DNA of 64,000 bases from Oscillatoria salina IIICB1 (GCF_020144665.1 NZ_JAAHBQ010000013.1:1-64000); one strand, 5' to 3'; numbered from the stretch's first letter, positions 43,211 through 53,500 are shown. The notes: generated by a model from the letters alone, not told the origin. Translations and numbers: made by a program.

Positions 43211-43248
43211 AGAAGGTAGAGACGTTGTAGATAACGTCTCTACCTTCT
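43211..43248. terminator. GTAGAGACGTT palindromic repeat, copy 2 (terminator position)
   Basis: Perfect 16-bp arms AGAAGGTAGAGACGTT / AACGTCTCTACCTTCT with a 6-nt loop, in the gap between the convergent secreted-protein and hemerythrin genes. Confidence 0.8.
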
Positions 43249-43288
43249 TAGACAGAATCTCTAGAATAAGGGTTTTCTAGAGGCAAAA

Positions 43289-44311
43289 CTAGCTAGACAT
43301 TTTCGTTTCTAACTGTTTCTTGCTTTCCTTGAACTCACGTCCAAGTTGCTTCAGTTCGTCAGAACTCATGTGCTGACGCATTCTGAAGAATAAACCTGTT
43401 TCTTCTTCGCTAGTGTGTTGGTCTACCTCTTGCTTAATTTTCATAATTAGAGGCTTAAATTCTGGTGAAGTCGGGTTCATTGACTTACCTTTTTCTAGTA
43501 ACTTTTTCAGTTCAGCTTGTTCGTCATACAATTGCTGAGTTTCGCCGTAGATGTCACGAGCTTTTGGATAGACAACCTCTTCTTCTGCTTCAGCGTGAAC
43601 CGAGAGATCGGCGTATAGTTGAGAGAATAACTCTTTGAGCTTATCTGGGTCTTGTTGACCGCGAATTTCCCCAATTAGGGTCTTGGCTTTGGTATGATCG
43701 GTACGGATGATTTGAAGCACATCCAACTCGTCTGCGGTGCGGGTAAATGCGCTGCCCAACGCACCCGTAGCCGCAGCAATACTATCTTGTACTCGTCCCC
43801 AGATACCTTGTTCTGGTTCTTTACCTGTGAGTTCGCGAGTACCGAGAATTTCGAGGATACCTTTTAGTTGCTCTTGATGAGCGCGGTTATCAAAGTTAAT
43901 TGTGTTTAGAGGTGAAAGCGCTTGCATGACATCAGGTTCGCTGACTTGAGCGGCTTTGTGTACTACCAGTCCGGAAATTACTTGTCCGTGCTTGAGTAGC
44001 TCGTGCTGAACTATTTTTTCGTACATATTTAGTTCAGAACCTTTCATCATCGACTCGGTTTGTTGAATCAGTTTTTGAACTTTGTCTTTGGGTTTAGACT
44101 GAACGCCAAATTGTGTAATTACAGTTTCGATGATTTCGAGATTTTTCCGGTCATCTTCAAGCATATCTTGAAGGCGATCGCTAATTTCTCGATCGTCGCA
44201 CTGATTCAGGAATTGTTCCTCATTGGCAATCAGTAAGTTTTGAATTGCTCGCATATCTGCCAATTTTTCGGCGATCGCGGAGCGTTTGGTTTTTTCTAGT
44301 GTAGATACCAT
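43289..44311 (-). CDS. Hemerythrin HHE-domain protein
   Basis: A 340-residue protein, all helical. The C-terminal half (about 185-330) has hemerythrin-type metal ligands: LQIIRTDHTKAK, VHAEAEEEVVYP and QHTSEEETGLFFRMRQHM. The N-terminal half is a separate helical domain (MRAIQNLLIANEEQFLNQC, HELLKHGQVISGLVVHKAAQ) with its own His and Glu residues, possibly a degenerate helical bundle. It likely binds a di-iron site and handles O2, NO or stress. It stands alone, divergent from nothing nearby. Cytosolic. Confidence 0.87.
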   Translation of the reverse strand: MVSTLEKTKRSAIAEKLADMRAIQNLLIANEEQFLNQCDDREISDRLQDMLEDDRKNLEIIETVITQFGVQSKPKDKVQKLIQQTESMMKGSELNMYEKIVQHELLKHGQVISGLVVHKAAQVSEPDVMQALSPLNTINFDNRAHQEQLKGILEILGTRELTGKEPEQGIWGRVQDSIAAATGALGSAFTRTADELDVLQIIRTDHTKAKTLIGEIRGQQDPDKLKELFSQLYADLSVHAEAEEEVVYPKARDIYGETQQLYDEQAELKKLLEKGKSMNPTSPEFKPLIMKIKQEVDQHTSEEETGLFFRMRQHMSSDELKQLGREFKESKKQLETKMSS

Positions 44312-44590
44312 AAGTTAGTGTTCTCCTATCTCACATCTATTAATTTTGCATTCTTCAACTTTTATTTCATCATCCTTGTGAAAGAGTAACATTTTTAACC
44401 TTTTGAGATAAGTATTTTCCCTGGCGAACAGTTGATAAGTTTTTAACTAATTTTCATCTGCTAAAAGTAAGATTGAGAAAGAGGAACACAGTGACAACTA
44501 TGTTCCTAACAAATCGAATAAGTTAACTATTCGTAATAACGCAATTTTTCGCGATGCAAACGCAACTGGTAGAGTTGTTTTTTTCTTGGT

Positions 44591-45451
44591 TTAAGCACCC
44601 ACGACTACACCGCCATTGGGATGCAATACTTGACCGGCAAAGTAAGAAGAATCATCTGAAGCTAAAAAGACATAGCAGGTTGCTACTTCTACAGGTTGTC
44701 CGGGACGCTTCATCGGAACTTGCTTCCCAAAGTCAGATACAGCGTCAGGTGGAAAAGTGCTAGGAATAAATGGCGTCCAAATTGGACCGGGAGCAACTGC
44801 ATTGACGCGAATACCTTTTTCTAATAAAGATTGAGAAATTGAGCGGGTAAAGGCAAGAATTGCACCTTTAGTTGTCGAATAACTCAACAAGGGAGCATTT
44901 CCTTTGTAGGCATTAATTGAGGTAGTATTAATGATTGAACTACCTTTTTTCATGTGTTGAATAGCTGCTTTAGTCAGGTAAAACATTGAGAAAATATTAG
45001 TGCTAAAAATGCTTTCTAAGCGAGCAGCATCAATATTTTCGATTGTTCCTTCTAGATATTGTTCGGCAGCATTATTAACCAGAATATCCAAGCGACCTAA
45101 TTCGCTTACAGTTGTTTGAACTGCTTCTTGACAAAACTGGTCGTTGCTAATATCTCCAGCAATTAATAAACACTTGCGACCTTGTTTTTCTACTAGTCGC
45201 TTGGTTTCTTTTGCGTCTTCATGTTCGTCGAGGTAAACAATCGCAACATCAGCTTCTTCTTTAGCATACAAAACTGCTACAGAACGACCGATTCCACTAT
45301 CTCCACCAGTAATTAAAGCTACTTTACCGCGTAATTTACCGCTACCTTGATAACTATCGCGATCGTATTCTGGTTTGGGAGTCATTTCCGTTTCTAAACC
45401 AGGTTTTCTTTCTTGTGCTTGAGGTGGAATTTTATTGGGGGTAATAGTCAT
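44591..45451 (-). CDS. Short-chain dehydrogenase/reductase (YghA/general-stress type)
   Basis: A 286-residue classical SDR with a 40-residue N-terminal extension. NAD(P) motif TGGDSGIGRSVA, NNAAEQ, and the active site with Ser (TTSINAYKGNAPLLS), Tyr and Lys (YSTTKGA). The acidic YLDEHED after beta-strand 2 is consistent with the subgroup of stress-induced SDRs. Substrate unknown. A structured element lies 140-260 bp upstream of its start. Confidence 0.9.
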   Translation of the reverse strand: MTITPNKIPPQAQERKPGLETEMTPKPEYDRDSYQGSGKLRGKVALITGGDSGIGRSVAVLYAKEEADVAIVYLDEHEDAKETKRLVEKQGRKCLLIAGDISNDQFCQEAVQTTVSELGRLDILVNNAAEQYLEGTIENIDAARLESIFSTNIFSMFYLTKAAIQHMKKGSSIINTTSINAYKGNAPLLSYSTTKGAILAFTRSISQSLLEKGIRVNAVAPGPIWTPFIPSTFPPDAVSDFGKQVPMKRPGQPVEVATCYVFLASDDSSYFAGQVLHPNGGVVVGA

Positions 45452-45591
45452 AAATTAATTTTCTCCGGATCGATTTCACGATTGAGTAGCAAGGGATTTA
45501 ATCCTCGCTATCAAGAGAGGCGATCGCGACTAGATCGCCACTATCTATTAATAAAAGTTAAATACCGCTCAAATTGCATTTAGAAAGCATC

Positions 45592-45712
45592 GAAGATAAG
45601 GACGTTTACTGTCTCGGGCTGTTCTGGTAGAGGATTGCGCCTCTCCTTGACAGTAATTAAGTGGAGGAAGCGATAAAAACTCCACAACGTACTTTACTTA
45701 CTTTGATGCTTC
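45592..45712. ncRNA. Structured element: candidate small RNA or SDR leader
   Basis: About 120 bp can fold into a multi-branch structure. The outer helix is GAAAGCATCGAAG with CTTTGATGCTTC, then AAGGACGTT with AACGTACTT. Inside, hairpin 1 is ACTGTC / GACAGT holding AGAGG / CCTCT, and hairpin 2 is GTGGAG / CTCCAC. Strand is undecided: on the minus strand it lies in the 5' region of the SDR gene, on the plus strand it would be a free-standing RNA. It matches no riboswitch or RNA class I can recall. The rest of the 506-bp spacer holds only heptamer repeats near folD. Confidence 0.45.
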
Positions 45713-45902
45713 TGCACTGTCCAAATCTCTGCCAATTCGCTCTCCTTCGAGATTTAGCAATAAGTCACAACAGCAAAACCCTTATCCAGTGCAGTTAATA
45801 ACTTTTTCAATTTACATTTATATCTTAGCAGCGATCGCTAAGTGCTTCGATCGCTCTTGGGGTCGAAAATTCTTTCAACCTCCAGATGGAGAAAGGTTTT
45901 GC

Positions 45903-45957
45903 AGTTACCAGTTAACAGTGAACAGTTATCAGTTACCAATCCAAGGTCCCCCAATCA
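45903..45957. repeat. Heptamer-type short repeats before folD
   Basis: Series CAGTTACCAGTTAACAGTGA then ACAGTTATCAGTTACC, ending with AAGGTCCCCC. Same family as at 7731 and 30051. It lies directly downstream of the folD stop. Confidence 0.7.
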
Positions 45958-46830
45958 CTAACTCACGATTGAGTTCGCTTTTTTGTAACTATTAACTGTA
46001 TTTTGTAACAGCATCGCTACTGTCATGGGTCCAACACCGCCGGGAACGGGGGTAAGATATTCAGCAACTTCTGCTACCGAATCAAAATCTACATCTCCCA
46101 CGAGGCGAGATTTTCCGGTATCGGCAACCACGCGATTGATTCCTACGTCGATAACTACCGCCCCTGGTTTAACCATCTCAGCCGTAAGGAAATGCGATCG
46201 CCCCACTGCGGCAACTAAAATATCGGCATTCCGAGTTAAACTAGGTAGGTCGGTAGTACGGGAATGAGCAACAGTTACAGTTGCGTTTGCTTCTAAGAGC
46301 ATTAATGCCAGGGGTTTGCCTACTAAGATACTCCGCCCGACGACAACAGCTTGTTTTCCTGCTAGTTCGATTTCTGCTTCTGCTAACAAGCGCATTACGC
46401 CAGCAGGGGTGCAACTGCGTAAACCTGGTTCGCTGCGTATCAGTCGCCCTAAATTCACTGGATGCAGTCCATCAGCGTCTTTATCGGGGTCAATTTGATT
46501 TAAAAGCGCAACCGCATCTAAATTTGCGGGTAAGGGTAACTGTACTAAAATACCATCAACTTGCGGGTCTTGATTGAGTTGCGCGATCGCCTCCTCCAGT
46601 TCGACAAAGGAAGTATCTGCGGGAAAATGTTTACCAAACGAAGCAATACCTACTTTCGCACAAGCACGTTCTTTATTACGGACGTAAGCAGCCGAAGCTG
46701 GATTATCTCCCACCATTAATACAGCCAATCCGGGCGGTCTTCCAATTTTTTCTTGTAAGACTTGTATTTGTTCGCCAAGTTGAGTTTGAATTTTTTCAGC
46801 TAGTGCTTTACCGTCTAAAAGCTTTGTCAT
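45958..46830 (-). CDS. folD: Bifunctional methylenetetrahydrofolate dehydrogenase/cyclohydrolase FolD
   Basis: A 290-residue protein, the usual length. Conserved elements: [23 protein letters not shown] (catalytic Tyr and Lys region), [34 protein letters not shown] (NADP site) and [18 protein letters not shown]. It interconverts methylene-, methenyl- and formyl-tetrahydrofolate in the cytosol. ATG start; convergent to nothing, monocistronic. Confidence 0.96.
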   Translation of the reverse strand: MTKLLDGKALAEKIQTQLGEQIQVLQEKIGRPPGLAVLMVGDNPASAAYVRNKERACAKVGIASFGKHFPADTSFVELEEAIAQLNQDPQVDGILVQLPLPANLDAVALLNQIDPDKDADGLHPVNLGRLIRSEPGLRSCTPAGVMRLLAEAEIELAGKQAVVVGRSILVGKPLALMLLEANATVTVAHSRTTDLPSLTRNADILVAAVGRSHFLTAEMVKPGAVVIDVGINRVVADTGKSRLVGDVDFDSVAEVAEYLTPVPGGVGPMTVAMLLQNTVNSYKKANSIVS

Positions 46831-46950
46831 TATTACTGTGTCACGTTTAGTAGATGAAATTGAGTTAAAGAAAATTGTCAGTCAGCTAGGATTATAGCTG
46901 AAAGGATCTCGCCAACCTGTTATTAGCTACTCTAGATCGTGAGAAGGGAC

Positions 46951-47403
46951 ATGACTCTGAAATTGAACAAATTTTATTTCTTATCTCTATTGCTAGCTCT
47001 TTTAGTTGGCTGTAGCCAAAATTTTGGTGTCACTTTCCCTGGGGAACGACGACTTGCGCTTACTCAAATTGGCGAACTCGATTTACCAACCAACTACGAA
47101 GACACTACAGTCTACCTTAAAGGTCAAGTAATTAGTGTAGCGCCTTTTTTAGAAAGTGGTGCTTATTTGTTACAGGATACCACTGGAACTATTTGGGTAG
47201 TTACCAAGGAAACTATCCCCGATCGGGGAGATATAGTCCTAATTCAAGGTAAACTCGTTTATGAAAGCATTCCCATTGGCGAGCAAGAGTTGGGAGAGCT
47301 TTATGTTCAACAAGAACAACAGTTAGGACGCCAAGCTAGTCAGTTACCAAACTCTAGTGGTGCGGTGATTCTCCCAGAAAGAAGTTTTGAATCTCAACCT
47401 TAA
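46951..47403 (+). CDS. OB-fold-like lipoprotein
   Basis: A 150-residue protein from the ATG at 46951 (GAGAAGGG upstream; a GTG at 46939 is in frame). Signal peptide with lipobox LLVGC. The mature part has YLKGQVISVAPFLESGAYLLQDTTGTIWVVTKE and GDIVLIQGKLVYESI, an OB-fold-like (tRNA-anti/nucleic-acid-type) pattern. Outer- or inner-membrane anchored; function unknown. A NUDIX gene follows in the same direction 48 bp on. Confidence 0.78.
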   Translation: MTLKLNKFYFLSLLLALLVGCSQNFGVTFPGERRLALTQIGELDLPTNYEDTTVYLKGQVISVAPFLESGAYLLQDTTGTIWVVTKETIPDRGDIVLIQGKLVYESIPIGEQELGELYVQQEQQLGRQASQLPNSSGAVILPERSFESQP

Positions 47404-47451
47404 AAAGTTATGGTAAATTTAGCTTAACGAGCAATAAATCTCCAAGTCAGA

Positions 47452-47901
47452 ATGAAGCCTGAAGTCGTGACTGTAGCGATCGCGATCCTCTACCAAGATA
47501 ATCAATTTCTCATGCAGTTACGGGATAATATCTCTGGTATTGTCTATCCTGGACATTGGGGACTATTTGGCGGTCATTTAGAACTAGGAGAAACTCCTGA
47601 AATAGCTTTACGTCGAGAGTTGCTTGAAGAAATTGGCTATGCACCACCCAAAGCTGAATTATTTGGCTATTATAACGATGAGGAGGTAGTTCGTCACGTC
47701 TACCAAGCTCGGCTGACAGTTCCCTTAGATCGTCTCGTTCTCCAAGAAGGCTGGGATATGGCTCTAGTCACAACTGAGGACATTAGACGCGGTAGTTGTT
47801 ATTCACACAAAGCAGAGCAAGAACGACCCCTTGGACATCCTCATCAGCAAATTTTGCTCGATTTTATCGCTAGTGGCTCGTCAAAAATTTTCTCTCCATG
47901 A
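47452..47901 (+). CDS. NUDIX hydrolase
   Basis: A 149-residue protein with a complete Nudix box GHLELGETPEIALRRELL followed by EEIGY (matches GX5EX7REUXEEXGU). It hydrolyses a nucleoside diphosphate linked to another group; substrate not predictable. Start MKPEVVTVAIAILYQ. Probably co-transcribed with the upstream lipoprotein. Confidence 0.9.
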   Translation: MKPEVVTVAIAILYQDNQFLMQLRDNISGIVYPGHWGLFGGHLELGETPEIALRRELLEEIGYAPPKAELFGYYNDEEVVRHVYQARLTVPLDRLVLQEGWDMALVTTEDIRRGSCYSHKAEQERPLGHPHQQILLDFIASGSSKIFSP

Positions 47902-48188
47902 AAAGCAAAAATTTGCTAAATTCTCTTGACAATTAAGCAAAAATAAGTCAATAAATCAAAAAAAGAAATTAGGTAATTGGGAATTAAAGTAAATGTTAAA
48001 TCTTTTAACTATGGTTCGTGAAGTTCAAAGAAAAATAAGGACAATGAAGAAAGTGGCACTGAGGTTGCTCTTTAACCCTGAATAGCTAGGCTATTTTAAC
48101 TGTAAAATGCGTAAAAGCTCTAGCTTGTATATTTTTTCACTGCAAACTCCTCAAGTAGCTAGCGTAAACTCTTAAGCACTCCTTCTAT

Positions 48189-49457
48189 ATGAAAAAGTCT
48201 ACAAAAAAAATCTCCCCAATGGATCGTTTACTCTGTGGAAGCGCGATCGCAGCTCTCTCAACTGTCTCGGTTTTGGCTCCGGGAATGAGTCCTTCTGCTA
48301 GTGCGGCTTTAGAAGATAGCCCGAAAACAGTTGTAGATGAAGTTTGGCAAATTGTTAACAATGAATATGTAGATCGCAGCTTTAATTCCGTTGACTGGCA
48401 GGCAAAACGACAAGAATTATTGAGCAAAAATTATCCCAGTAAAGAGCAAGCATACAACGCAATTCGAGCAGCTTTACGAGAAATCGGCGATCCCTATACT
48501 CGTTTTCTCGATCCCGCACAGTTTGAAGCTCTATCTAGTCGGACTTTCGGCGAACTATCGGGTGTGGGTATTCGCATGGAAATCGACAAAAAAACTAAAG
48601 TATTAACAGTGGTAGAGCCAATCGAAAATTCTCCGGCTACTCAAGCAGATATTCGCCCTGGAGACCAAATTCTGGAAATAGATGGCAAAGTAACTGCCAA
48701 AATGACCGTCGAAGAAGCATCGGAATTGATTCGCGGGGAAACAGGAACCGAGGTACGCTTGAAAATGGCGCGAGGTGGCAGCAAAATTTTTGATGTGATC
48801 TTAACTCGCGTCCAAATAGAATTACCCGCAGTGCGCTACACGCTTAAAGAGGAAGGAAACAAGCGAGTTGGCTACATTAAGTTAGAAGAATTTACCTCTC
48901 ACGCTGCCGAACAAATGGAACGGGCGATCGTGAAATTGAATAATGACAAGGTAGAGGCTTTTGTTCTCGATTTACGGGGAAACCCAGGCGGTTTGTTGTT
49001 TGCTAGCGTCGATATTGCGCGGATGTGGATGGAAACTGGGACAATTGTGCGTACAGTAGACCGTAAAGGTGGCGATCGCCAGTTTGCTGCTAATCGCACC
49101 GCTTTGACTAATTTGCCTTTGGTCGTCTTGGTAGATGAATATTCTGCGAGTGCAAGTGAAATTCTCGCTGGGGCTTTGAAAGATAGCGGACGAGCAACGA
49201 TCGTCGGTAATCGGACTTATGGTAAAGGAGCAGTACAGTCTGTTCACACGCTTTCTGATGGTTCGGGTTTGGTGGTGACGATTTCCCGTTATTATCTTCC
49301 CAGTGGTGCTGATATTAACAAGCGAGGAATTACACCTGACATTCAGCTTGGTTTAACCGCCGAACAGCAATTGCGTTTGACCAGCGATCCTTCCTTAGTT
49401 GGTACGGGTCACGATCCTCAATATGCACGCGCGATTTCGGTTTTGAGTCGCAGATAG
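48189..49457 (+). CDS. Carboxyl-terminal processing protease (S41A)
   Basis: A 422-residue secreted protease with signal peptide (LLCGSAIAALSTVSVLAPG), an N-terminal helical region, a PDZ domain (about 120-200, GELSGVGIRMEID ... IRPGDQILEIDGK) and an S41 core. The catalytic Ser lies in DEYSASASE (about 319-323) and Lys346 in NRTYGKGAV. Cyanobacteria have several such enzymes (CtpA processes the D1 protein); which paralogue this is cannot be settled by eye. Lumen or periplasm. Confidence 0.92.
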   Translation: MKKSTKKISPMDRLLCGSAIAALSTVSVLAPGMSPSASAALEDSPKTVVDEVWQIVNNEYVDRSFNSVDWQAKRQELLSKNYPSKEQAYNAIRAALREIGDPYTRFLDPAQFEALSSRTFGELSGVGIRMEIDKKTKVLTVVEPIENSPATQADIRPGDQILEIDGKVTAKMTVEEASELIRGETGTEVRLKMARGGSKIFDVILTRVQIELPAVRYTLKEEGNKRVGYIKLEEFTSHAAEQMERAIVKLNNDKVEAFVLDLRGNPGGLLFASVDIARMWMETGTIVRTVDRKGGDRQFAANRTALTNLPLVVLVDEYSASASEILAGALKDSGRATIVGNRTYGKGAVQSVHTLSDGSGLVVTISRYYLPSGADINKRGITPDIQLGLTAEQQLRLTSDPSLVGTGHDPQYARAISVLSRR

Positions 49458-49486
49458 TCAAAGATCGGTGGTTGATGGGATATGGT

Positions 49487-49516
49487 TGTAGAGACGTAGC
49501 GTGCTACGTCTCTACA
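49487..49516. terminator. GTAGAGACGTAGC palindromic repeat, copy 3 (terminator position)
   Basis: Perfect 14-bp arms TGTAGAGACGTAGC / GCTACGTCTCTACA with a 2-bp centre, followed by six T after one A/T step. It lies between the convergent ctp-type and leuA genes. Confidence 0.85.
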
Positions 49517-49545
49517 TTTTTTTCCTGAGATACTGTTAACTGAAA

Positions 49546-51162
49546 TTATTGGGCTGTTACGGGAACTTCGCTTGCTTCTGCCTGTTGTTTTGCCAAAGCA
49601 GCATAAAGACGGTTCAAAGCACTAATGTAAGCCCGCGCAGAAGCGACGATAATATCAGTGTTCGCAGCATGACCAGAATAAGTTTTACCTTCATGTCGCA
49701 AGCGAATAGTTACTTCACCGATCGCGTCAATACCAGCCGTAACTGACTTAACCGAAAACTCAATTAACTCATTGGGGACATTAACTACTCGGTTAATTGC
49801 TTTATAAACTGCATCCACAGGTCCAGTACCGATCGCTGCATCAGTAAGTTCTTCACCTGTGGGAGTACGCAAAGTAACTGTCGCGGTTGGAGTTGCGCGA
49901 TCGCCACAGGAAACCTGGACTAACTCCAAACGGAATAACTCTGGTACTTGCTGAATTTCGTCGTTAACGATCGCTTCGAGATCCCAATCACTAATCGCTT
50001 TTTTCTTATCCGCTACATCCTTAAAGCGCAAAAATGCTTTATTCAAATCAGTTTCAGACAATTCAAAGCCTAACTCGCGCAAACGGGTACGAAAAGCATT
50101 GCGTCCGGAATGTTTACCGAGGATAATCTGATTGGCGTTTAAACCAATCGATTCCGCATCCATAATCTCATAAGTCAGCTTATTCTTCAGTACCCCATCT
50201 TGGTGAATACCCGACTCATGAGCAAAAGCATTTGCACCAACGATCGCTTTATTCGGCTGCACCGCCATTCCCGTCAAACTCGAAACCAAGCGAGAAGTCT
50301 TATAAATCTGCTTCGTATCGATATTCGTCAAAGGTTCTTCCGAATTCGGCTCTCGTCCCAAGAAAGGATTAAAATACTGTCTGCGCACATAAAGAGCCAT
50401 CACCAACTCTTCCAAAGCCGCATTTCCGGCACGTTCGCCGATACCATTAATCGTACATTCCAACTGTCGCGCCCCATTTTTGACAGCTTCGAGGAAATTC
50501 GCCACCGCCAAACCTAAATCATTATGACCGTGAACCGAAATAATTGCTTGGTCAATATTCGGGACATTTTCTTTAATTCCGCGAATCAAAGCCCCAAACT
50601 CGCTCGGCGTAGTATAACCAACAGTATCCGGAATATTCACCGTAGTTGCACCCGCCGCGATCGCACTTTCCAACACTTGATACAAAAATTCTGGATCGCT
50701 ACGTCCTGCATCTTCGGGGGAAAACTCCACATCATCCACCAATGATTTCGCATAAGCGACCATTTCCGGGACAATTGACAACACCTCAGAGCGAGTTCTG
50801 CGCAGCTTATATTGTAAATGAATATCCGAAGTAGCGATAAAAGTATGAATCCGCCCCTTCGCCGCAGGTTTTAACGCTTCACCAGCCGCCTGAATATCTT
50901 CCTTCGTCGCCCTGGCTAAACCACAGATTCTCGGTCCTGTTTCCGAACCCACAGTCGCCGCAATCCGTTGTACCGCCTCAAAATCGCCGCTACTAGCTCT
51001 GGGGAAACCAGCCTCAATCACATCCACACCCAATTTTGCCAGAGCGCGGGCGATCGTCAACTTTTCCTCAACATTCAAAGTTGCGCCAGGGGATTGTTCC
51101 CCATCGCGGAGAGTAGTATCAAAAATGATAATCCGCTCTTGTGCTTGATTCACTTGATTCAT
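49546..51162 (-). CDS. leuA: 2-Isopropylmalate synthase
   Basis: A 538-residue enzyme. The TIM-barrel catalytic domain has [14 protein letters not shown] and the metal-binding [14 protein letters not shown] linker and the C-terminal LeuA regulatory domain (about 390-520) are present, so leucine feedback inhibition is expected. It condenses acetyl-CoA with 2-oxoisovalerate in leucine synthesis. ATG start, monocistronic here. Confidence 0.95.
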   Translation of the reverse strand: MNQVNQAQERIIIFDTTLRDGEQSPGATLNVEEKLTIARALAKLGVDVIEAGFPRASSGDFEAVQRIAATVGSETGPRICGLARATKEDIQAAGEALKPAAKGRIHTFIATSDIHLQYKLRRTRSEVLSIVPEMVAYAKSLVDDVEFSPEDAGRSDPEFLYQVLESAIAAGATTVNIPDTVGYTTPSEFGALIRGIKENVPNIDQAIISVHGHNDLGLAVANFLEAVKNGARQLECTINGIGERAGNAALEELVMALYVRRQYFNPFLGREPNSEEPLTNIDTKQIYKTSRLVSSLTGMAVQPNKAIVGANAFAHESGIHQDGVLKNKLTYEIMDAESIGLNANQIILGKHSGRNAFRTRLRELGFELSETDLNKAFLRFKDVADKKKAISDWDLEAIVNDEIQQVPELFRLELVQVSCGDRATPTATVTLRTPTGEELTDAAIGTGPVDAVYKAINRVVNVPNELIEFSVKSVTAGIDAIGEVTIRLRHEGKTYSGHAANTDIIVASARAYISALNRLYAALAKQQAEASEVPVTAQ

Positions 51163-51236
51163 AGGTCTTCTTTGCTTATTTTGGGTAACTTTTTTACTTT
51201 TAACTAGAATATGCCGCCTTTTTTTGTTTCTAGCAA

Positions 51237-51761
51237 CTAATAATCAACTTTTTCAATTTTGTCACGAATATCATTTAAATCGATATAGCGATCGGTAGCA
51301 TTTCGCAATTCTCTAGCAATCATTCCTTCCGTAGAAACTACTGTAATATGAGTATTTTTGGAACGTAATAATTCTATTGCCCTTTCAAAATCACCATCAC
51401 CACTAAATAAAACTACTCGGTTATACTGATCGCAGGTGTTAAACATATCAACAACAATTTCTATATCTAGATTTGCCTTTTGCGAGTAACGCCCCGAACT
51501 ATCGTCATAATATTCTTTCAAGATTTTTGTTCTTACCGTATAACCTAAACTAATCAGAGCATCTCTAAATCCTCGCTGATCCTGGGAATCTTTTAATCCT
51601 GTATACCAAAAGGCATTTACCAGCATTATGTTTGGTTCGTCTTCAAATTGAAAATACTTCAAAACACGCTTTGGGTCAAAAAACCAACCATTTTTTTGTT
51701 GAGCGTAGAACATATTGTTTCCGTCTACGAAAATAGATAGACGATTCGGTCTACAACACAT
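51237..51761 (-). CDS. NYN-domain (LabA/DUF88-like) protein
   Basis: A 174-residue PIN-like NYN domain: [28 protein letters not shown] and [17 protein letters not shown] supply the acidic residues of the predicted nuclease site. Related cyanobacterial proteins include LabA, a clock-output factor. RNase activity is predicted from the fold, not shown. It lies downstream of a 353-bp spacer and 74 bp before leuA on the same strand. Confidence 0.85.
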   Translation of the reverse strand: MCCRPNRLSIFVDGNNMFYAQQKNGWFFDPKRVLKYFQFEDEPNIMLVNAFWYTGLKDSQDQRGFRDALISLGYTVRTKILKEYYDDSSGRYSQKANLDIEIVVDMFNTCDQYNRVVLFSGDGDFERAIELLRSKNTHITVVSTEGMIARELRNATDRYIDLNDIRDKIEKVDY

Positions 51762-52114
51762 AGAAACTAATACCTAAAATTGATAAATTTTTTATTTCGC
51801 TTTCTTAGCTTAACCTAGTATTATAGCAATTTTTAATAACAAATTATTGATCTATTTTTTGGGTAACTAAAATCGTCTCATTGGCAAGAAACAGTAATTC
51901 TTGCCAAGGAAAAGGCGAAATAGATTAGGAAACAAGCAAAAAGTTAGTGGATAGATGACAATTCAACTAGCACCAAAACTAGCCATTAACTTATCAACAG
52001 AAGCATCTTCAAGGGCAAAAATTGGTAGTAGCAGCCAAATCCCTAACTGACAGTTAACTTTAGACAGTAAAAGGAAGAATAGGAATTTTAATAGGAGGAT
52101 CGTCATTATTAAAA
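51762..52114. other. Intergenic region with one hairpin
   Basis: A perfect hairpin TTGGCAAGAA / TTCTTGCCAA (51881-51907, 7-nt loop) lies between the sulfurtransferase and NYN genes, without a T run on either strand. It may end the anti-sigma/sulfurtransferase transcript. No open frame of note. Confidence 0.6.
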
Positions 52115-52939
52115 CTAAATAATATAAGAACACCAATCACTCCAACCACCAGGATAGAGTTTGGCATTTTTAATACCTAGGGACTCCAAAGAGAGGAGAT
52201 TAACGCAAGCAGTCACGCCAGAACCACAATAAACAATAATTTCCTCAGCTTGGTCAAGTTGACTCCAGTGCTGTTTTAGTTCCGGTAAAGGTCGTAAATA
52301 GCCAGCCTCCTCAGACACCTCTGACCAAGGGAAGTTTACTGCTCCGGGAATATGACCAGCGATCGGGTCAATTGGTTCTGTTTCTCCACGATAGCGAGAA
52401 TGGGAGCGCGAATCCACCAAGATAGTTCCTGATAAATCCTTGCGAGTACGAACTGTTTCCAGGTCAGCAATTTTCTGCGAGATTAGTTGGGGGACAAAAT
52501 TGCCTGACTTAGGTGCAGGTATTGCCTGAGTCACCGGATATCCCCCTTGTAACCAAGCAGACCAACCACCATTGAGTATAGCAACTCTTTCGTGACCGAG
52601 ATAGCGTAGCAGCCACCACAAACGCGCAGCAAAGGCAAAGTTAAAATCATCATAAGCAACCACAAAGGTTTCGCCGAGGTCGATCCCCATAGCAGCTAAC
52701 TTTTGCGCTAGAATTTTTGGATTAGGTAAAGGATGGCGACCGCCGTGTTTGGCAACTGGAGCTGATAAATCTCGGTCTAAATTGAGGTAGTAAGCCCCCG
52801 GAATATGGCTCGAGCTATACTGCTGGAATCCCCAACTTGGGTTATTCAAGCGAAAGCGACAATCAGCGATCGCCACTTGGGGATTTTCGAGATTTTCCCA
52901 CAGCCACTCAACAGAAACTACTTGTTCATTTTCGCTCAT
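52115..52939 (-). CDS. sseA: 3-Mercaptopyruvate-type sulfurtransferase (two rhodanese domains)
   Basis: A 274-residue protein. An inactive N-terminal rhodanese domain (about 5-130) is followed by an active C-terminal domain with CGSGVTA (Cys238), the loop typical of mercaptopyruvate rather than thiosulfate sulfurtransferases. It donates sulfane sulfur to thiols. It overlaps the anti-sigma gene by 4 bp (ATGA), an unexpected pairing. Cytosolic; no signal peptide. Confidence 0.88.
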   Translation of the reverse strand: MSENEQVVSVEWLWENLENPQVAIADCRFRLNNPSWGFQQYSSSHIPGAYYLNLDRDLSAPVAKHGGRHPLPNPKILAQKLAAMGIDLGETFVVAYDDFNFAFAARLWWLLRYLGHERVAILNGGWSAWLQGGYPVTQAIPAPKSGNFVPQLISQKIADLETVRTRKDLSGTILVDSRSHSRYRGETEPIDPIAGHIPGAVNFPWSEVSEEAGYLRPLPELKQHWSQLDQAEEIIVYCGSGVTACVNLLSLESLGIKNAKLYPGGWSDWCSYII

Positions 52940-53400
52940 AAAATAGGCTCCGATTTAATGGGAGAATAAAATCTGACAATTCTTAAACAGTTGCGGTTGT
53001 CTTCGGTGCGTCTGTAAGTTAAGTAATCAGCTATCTTAGATAAAATTATCAGTCCTCGACCACCTCCCTTAAATTTTTCTGGTTGTTCAAGTTGTTTTTT
53101 TATTTCTGTTTCCAAATCGAAAGGAGATCCGCAGTCAATCACCTGAATTTCAATATTATTCTCGTAAAGAATAGCCGCGACTTCAATCAGGGTATCATCT
53201 GGAAGACCTTGATGAGCGTGGCGAACGGCGTTAGTAAATCCTTCTGCTAGAGCTAACTGACACTGCAACCAATCTTTTTTCGGAATCGAAGGTTGATTCA
53301 ACTGCTCGAACCAATTCAAAACCTCATCCAACGCCTTTAAATTGCTAGAAACTTTTAAAATAATTTTCTTGAGGAGATTCAATTGCCCAAAGCCTCTCAT
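52936..53400 (-). CDS. Anti-sigma-factor-type serine kinase (RsbW-like ATPase)
   Basis: A 154-residue GHKL ATPase-fold protein with N box EGFTNAVRHAH, G1-like VIDCGSPFD and G2-like GGGRGL. It would bind a sigma factor or a STAS antagonist and phosphorylate the latter. A SpoIIE phosphatase gene is divergent 100 bp away, and a STAS protein lies 1.2 kb on, so the three form a partner-switching set. It is coupled to the sulfurtransferase gene. Confidence 0.88.
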   Translation of the reverse strand: MRGFGQLNLLKKIILKVSSNLKALDEVLNWFEQLNQPSIPKKDWLQCQLALAEGFTNAVRHAHQGLPDDTLIEVAAILYENNIEIQVIDCGSPFDLETEIKKQLEQPEKFKGGGRGLIILSKIADYLTYRRTEDNRNCLRIVRFYSPIKSEPIL

Positions 53401-53500
53401 CTTGATAACAACAACATCGATTTCCTGCTACGATCGCACCGACTGTTTTTATAACCAATCTAGTTTAGCTTAGGTATGGTATTATTTTGCTCTCAAAGTC

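Noticed and set aside
45592-45712. 6S RNA, SRP RNA or a known riboswitch
   Set aside because: The length and branching do not fit 6S, and I find none of the conserved cores (cobalamin, TPP, FMN, SAM, ykkC, glutamine) I can recall.
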